Positions 6,225-6,333 of a stretch of 6,333 bases of DNA are shown here, one piece after another. Source of the stretch: Holophagae bacterium. GTDB lineage: Bacteria; Acidobacteriota; Thermoanaerobaculia; Thermoanaerobaculales; Sulfomarinibacteraceae. Position numbers and translations under genes: made by a program. Under the pieces are notes generated by a model that worked only from the letters and a program-made list of their open reading frames with translations, was not told where the DNA came from and did not search any database. The stretch is from positions 1 through 6,333 of the forward strand of contig JAUWTC010000160.1 in NCBI GenBank assembly GCA_030609785.1. Reading direction: 5' to 3'. Every line of letters starts with the position of its first letter. The stretch's first letter is position 1.

Positions 6225-6333
6225 ATGACTCTCAACGTTCGTAAAGACCATCTGGCCACTCCATTTGGCGCCGGTTTGACCTTGGCCGGGATCTTCATCG
6301 TCGAGCGGATCGTTTTGGCGATTGCCGGCATCC
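6225..6333 (+). CDS. Probable small membrane protein, 5' part (runs off window)
   Basis: An ATG at 6225 opens a frame that continues to the right edge (36 codons); the other two forward frames close within a few codons to about 20 bases. The start reads MTLNVRKDHLATPFGAG and leads into a hydrophobic stretch (LTLAGIFIVERIVLAIAGI), as expected for a membrane protein with a basic cytoplasmic N-terminus. There is no in-frame ATG, GTG or TTG between it and the preceding gene's stop at 6185, which is in the same frame. No good Shine-Dalgarno is visible. The family is not recognised from this fragment, and the 39-bp gap suggests co-transcription with the thioredoxin-like gene. Confidence 0.5.
   Translation, partial: MTLNVRKDHLATPFGAGLTLAGIFIVERIVLAIAGI

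Overview
The window is GC-rich, gene-dense bacterial chromosome. A Tat-type signal with a lipobox-like Cys, a lipoprotein-like thioredoxin and short dispersed repeats suggest a Gram-negative environmental lineage. Acidobacteriota or a former deltaproteobacterial group would fit the DUF3160, POT-like transporter and two-subunit molybdenum hydroxylase combination. That placement is inference: no rRNA or other marker gene is present.

Layout, left to right. (1) The 3' part of a DUF3160-family protein runs on the + strand from the left edge to 979. (2) Convergent with it, only 5 bp away, is a complete peptide-transporter-like (POT/PTR2) major facilitator gene on the - strand (985-2328). Its Shine-Dalgarno sequence lies inside a perfect 8-bp inverted repeat. 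(3) A 277-bp gap (2329-2605) holds that leader and an 87-bp imperfect palindrome flanked by ATTTTT direct repeats, which looks like a MITE-type insertion. (4) A tightly coupled two-gene operon on the - strand encodes a [2Fe-2S] subunit (4744-5238) and a molybdopterin-binding subunit (2606-4747) of a xanthine dehydrogenase/isoquinoline 1-oxidoreductase-like molybdenum hydroxylase. The two genes overlap by ATGA. (5) A 206-bp divergent intergenic region (5239-5444) must hold the promoters for that operon and for the next gene. (6) A thioredoxin-fold membrane-anchored protein with a CTWC active site follows on the + strand (5445-6185). (7) After a 7-bp tandem repeat present about three times, a probable small membrane-protein gene starts at 6225 and runs off the right edge.

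How the genes fit together. The molybdenum hydroxylase is the clearest functional unit. The Fe-S subunit passes electrons from the Mo site, and the large subunit carries the only export signal, so the folded pair is probably exported together by Tat. No FAD subunit or cytochrome is encoded beside it, so its electron acceptor is not visible here. The POT-like transporter lies downstream on the same strand but is separated by the palindromic element and has its own ribosome binding site. The thioredoxin-like protein is divergently transcribed and could act on extracytoplasmic disulfides, but no direct link to the hydroxylase is shown.

No CRISPR array, tRNA, rRNA, phage gene or defence system was seen. 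The gene content is mostly of recognisable families. The most unusual material is in the non-coding sequence: the palindromic element, the leader hairpin and the heptamer repeat.
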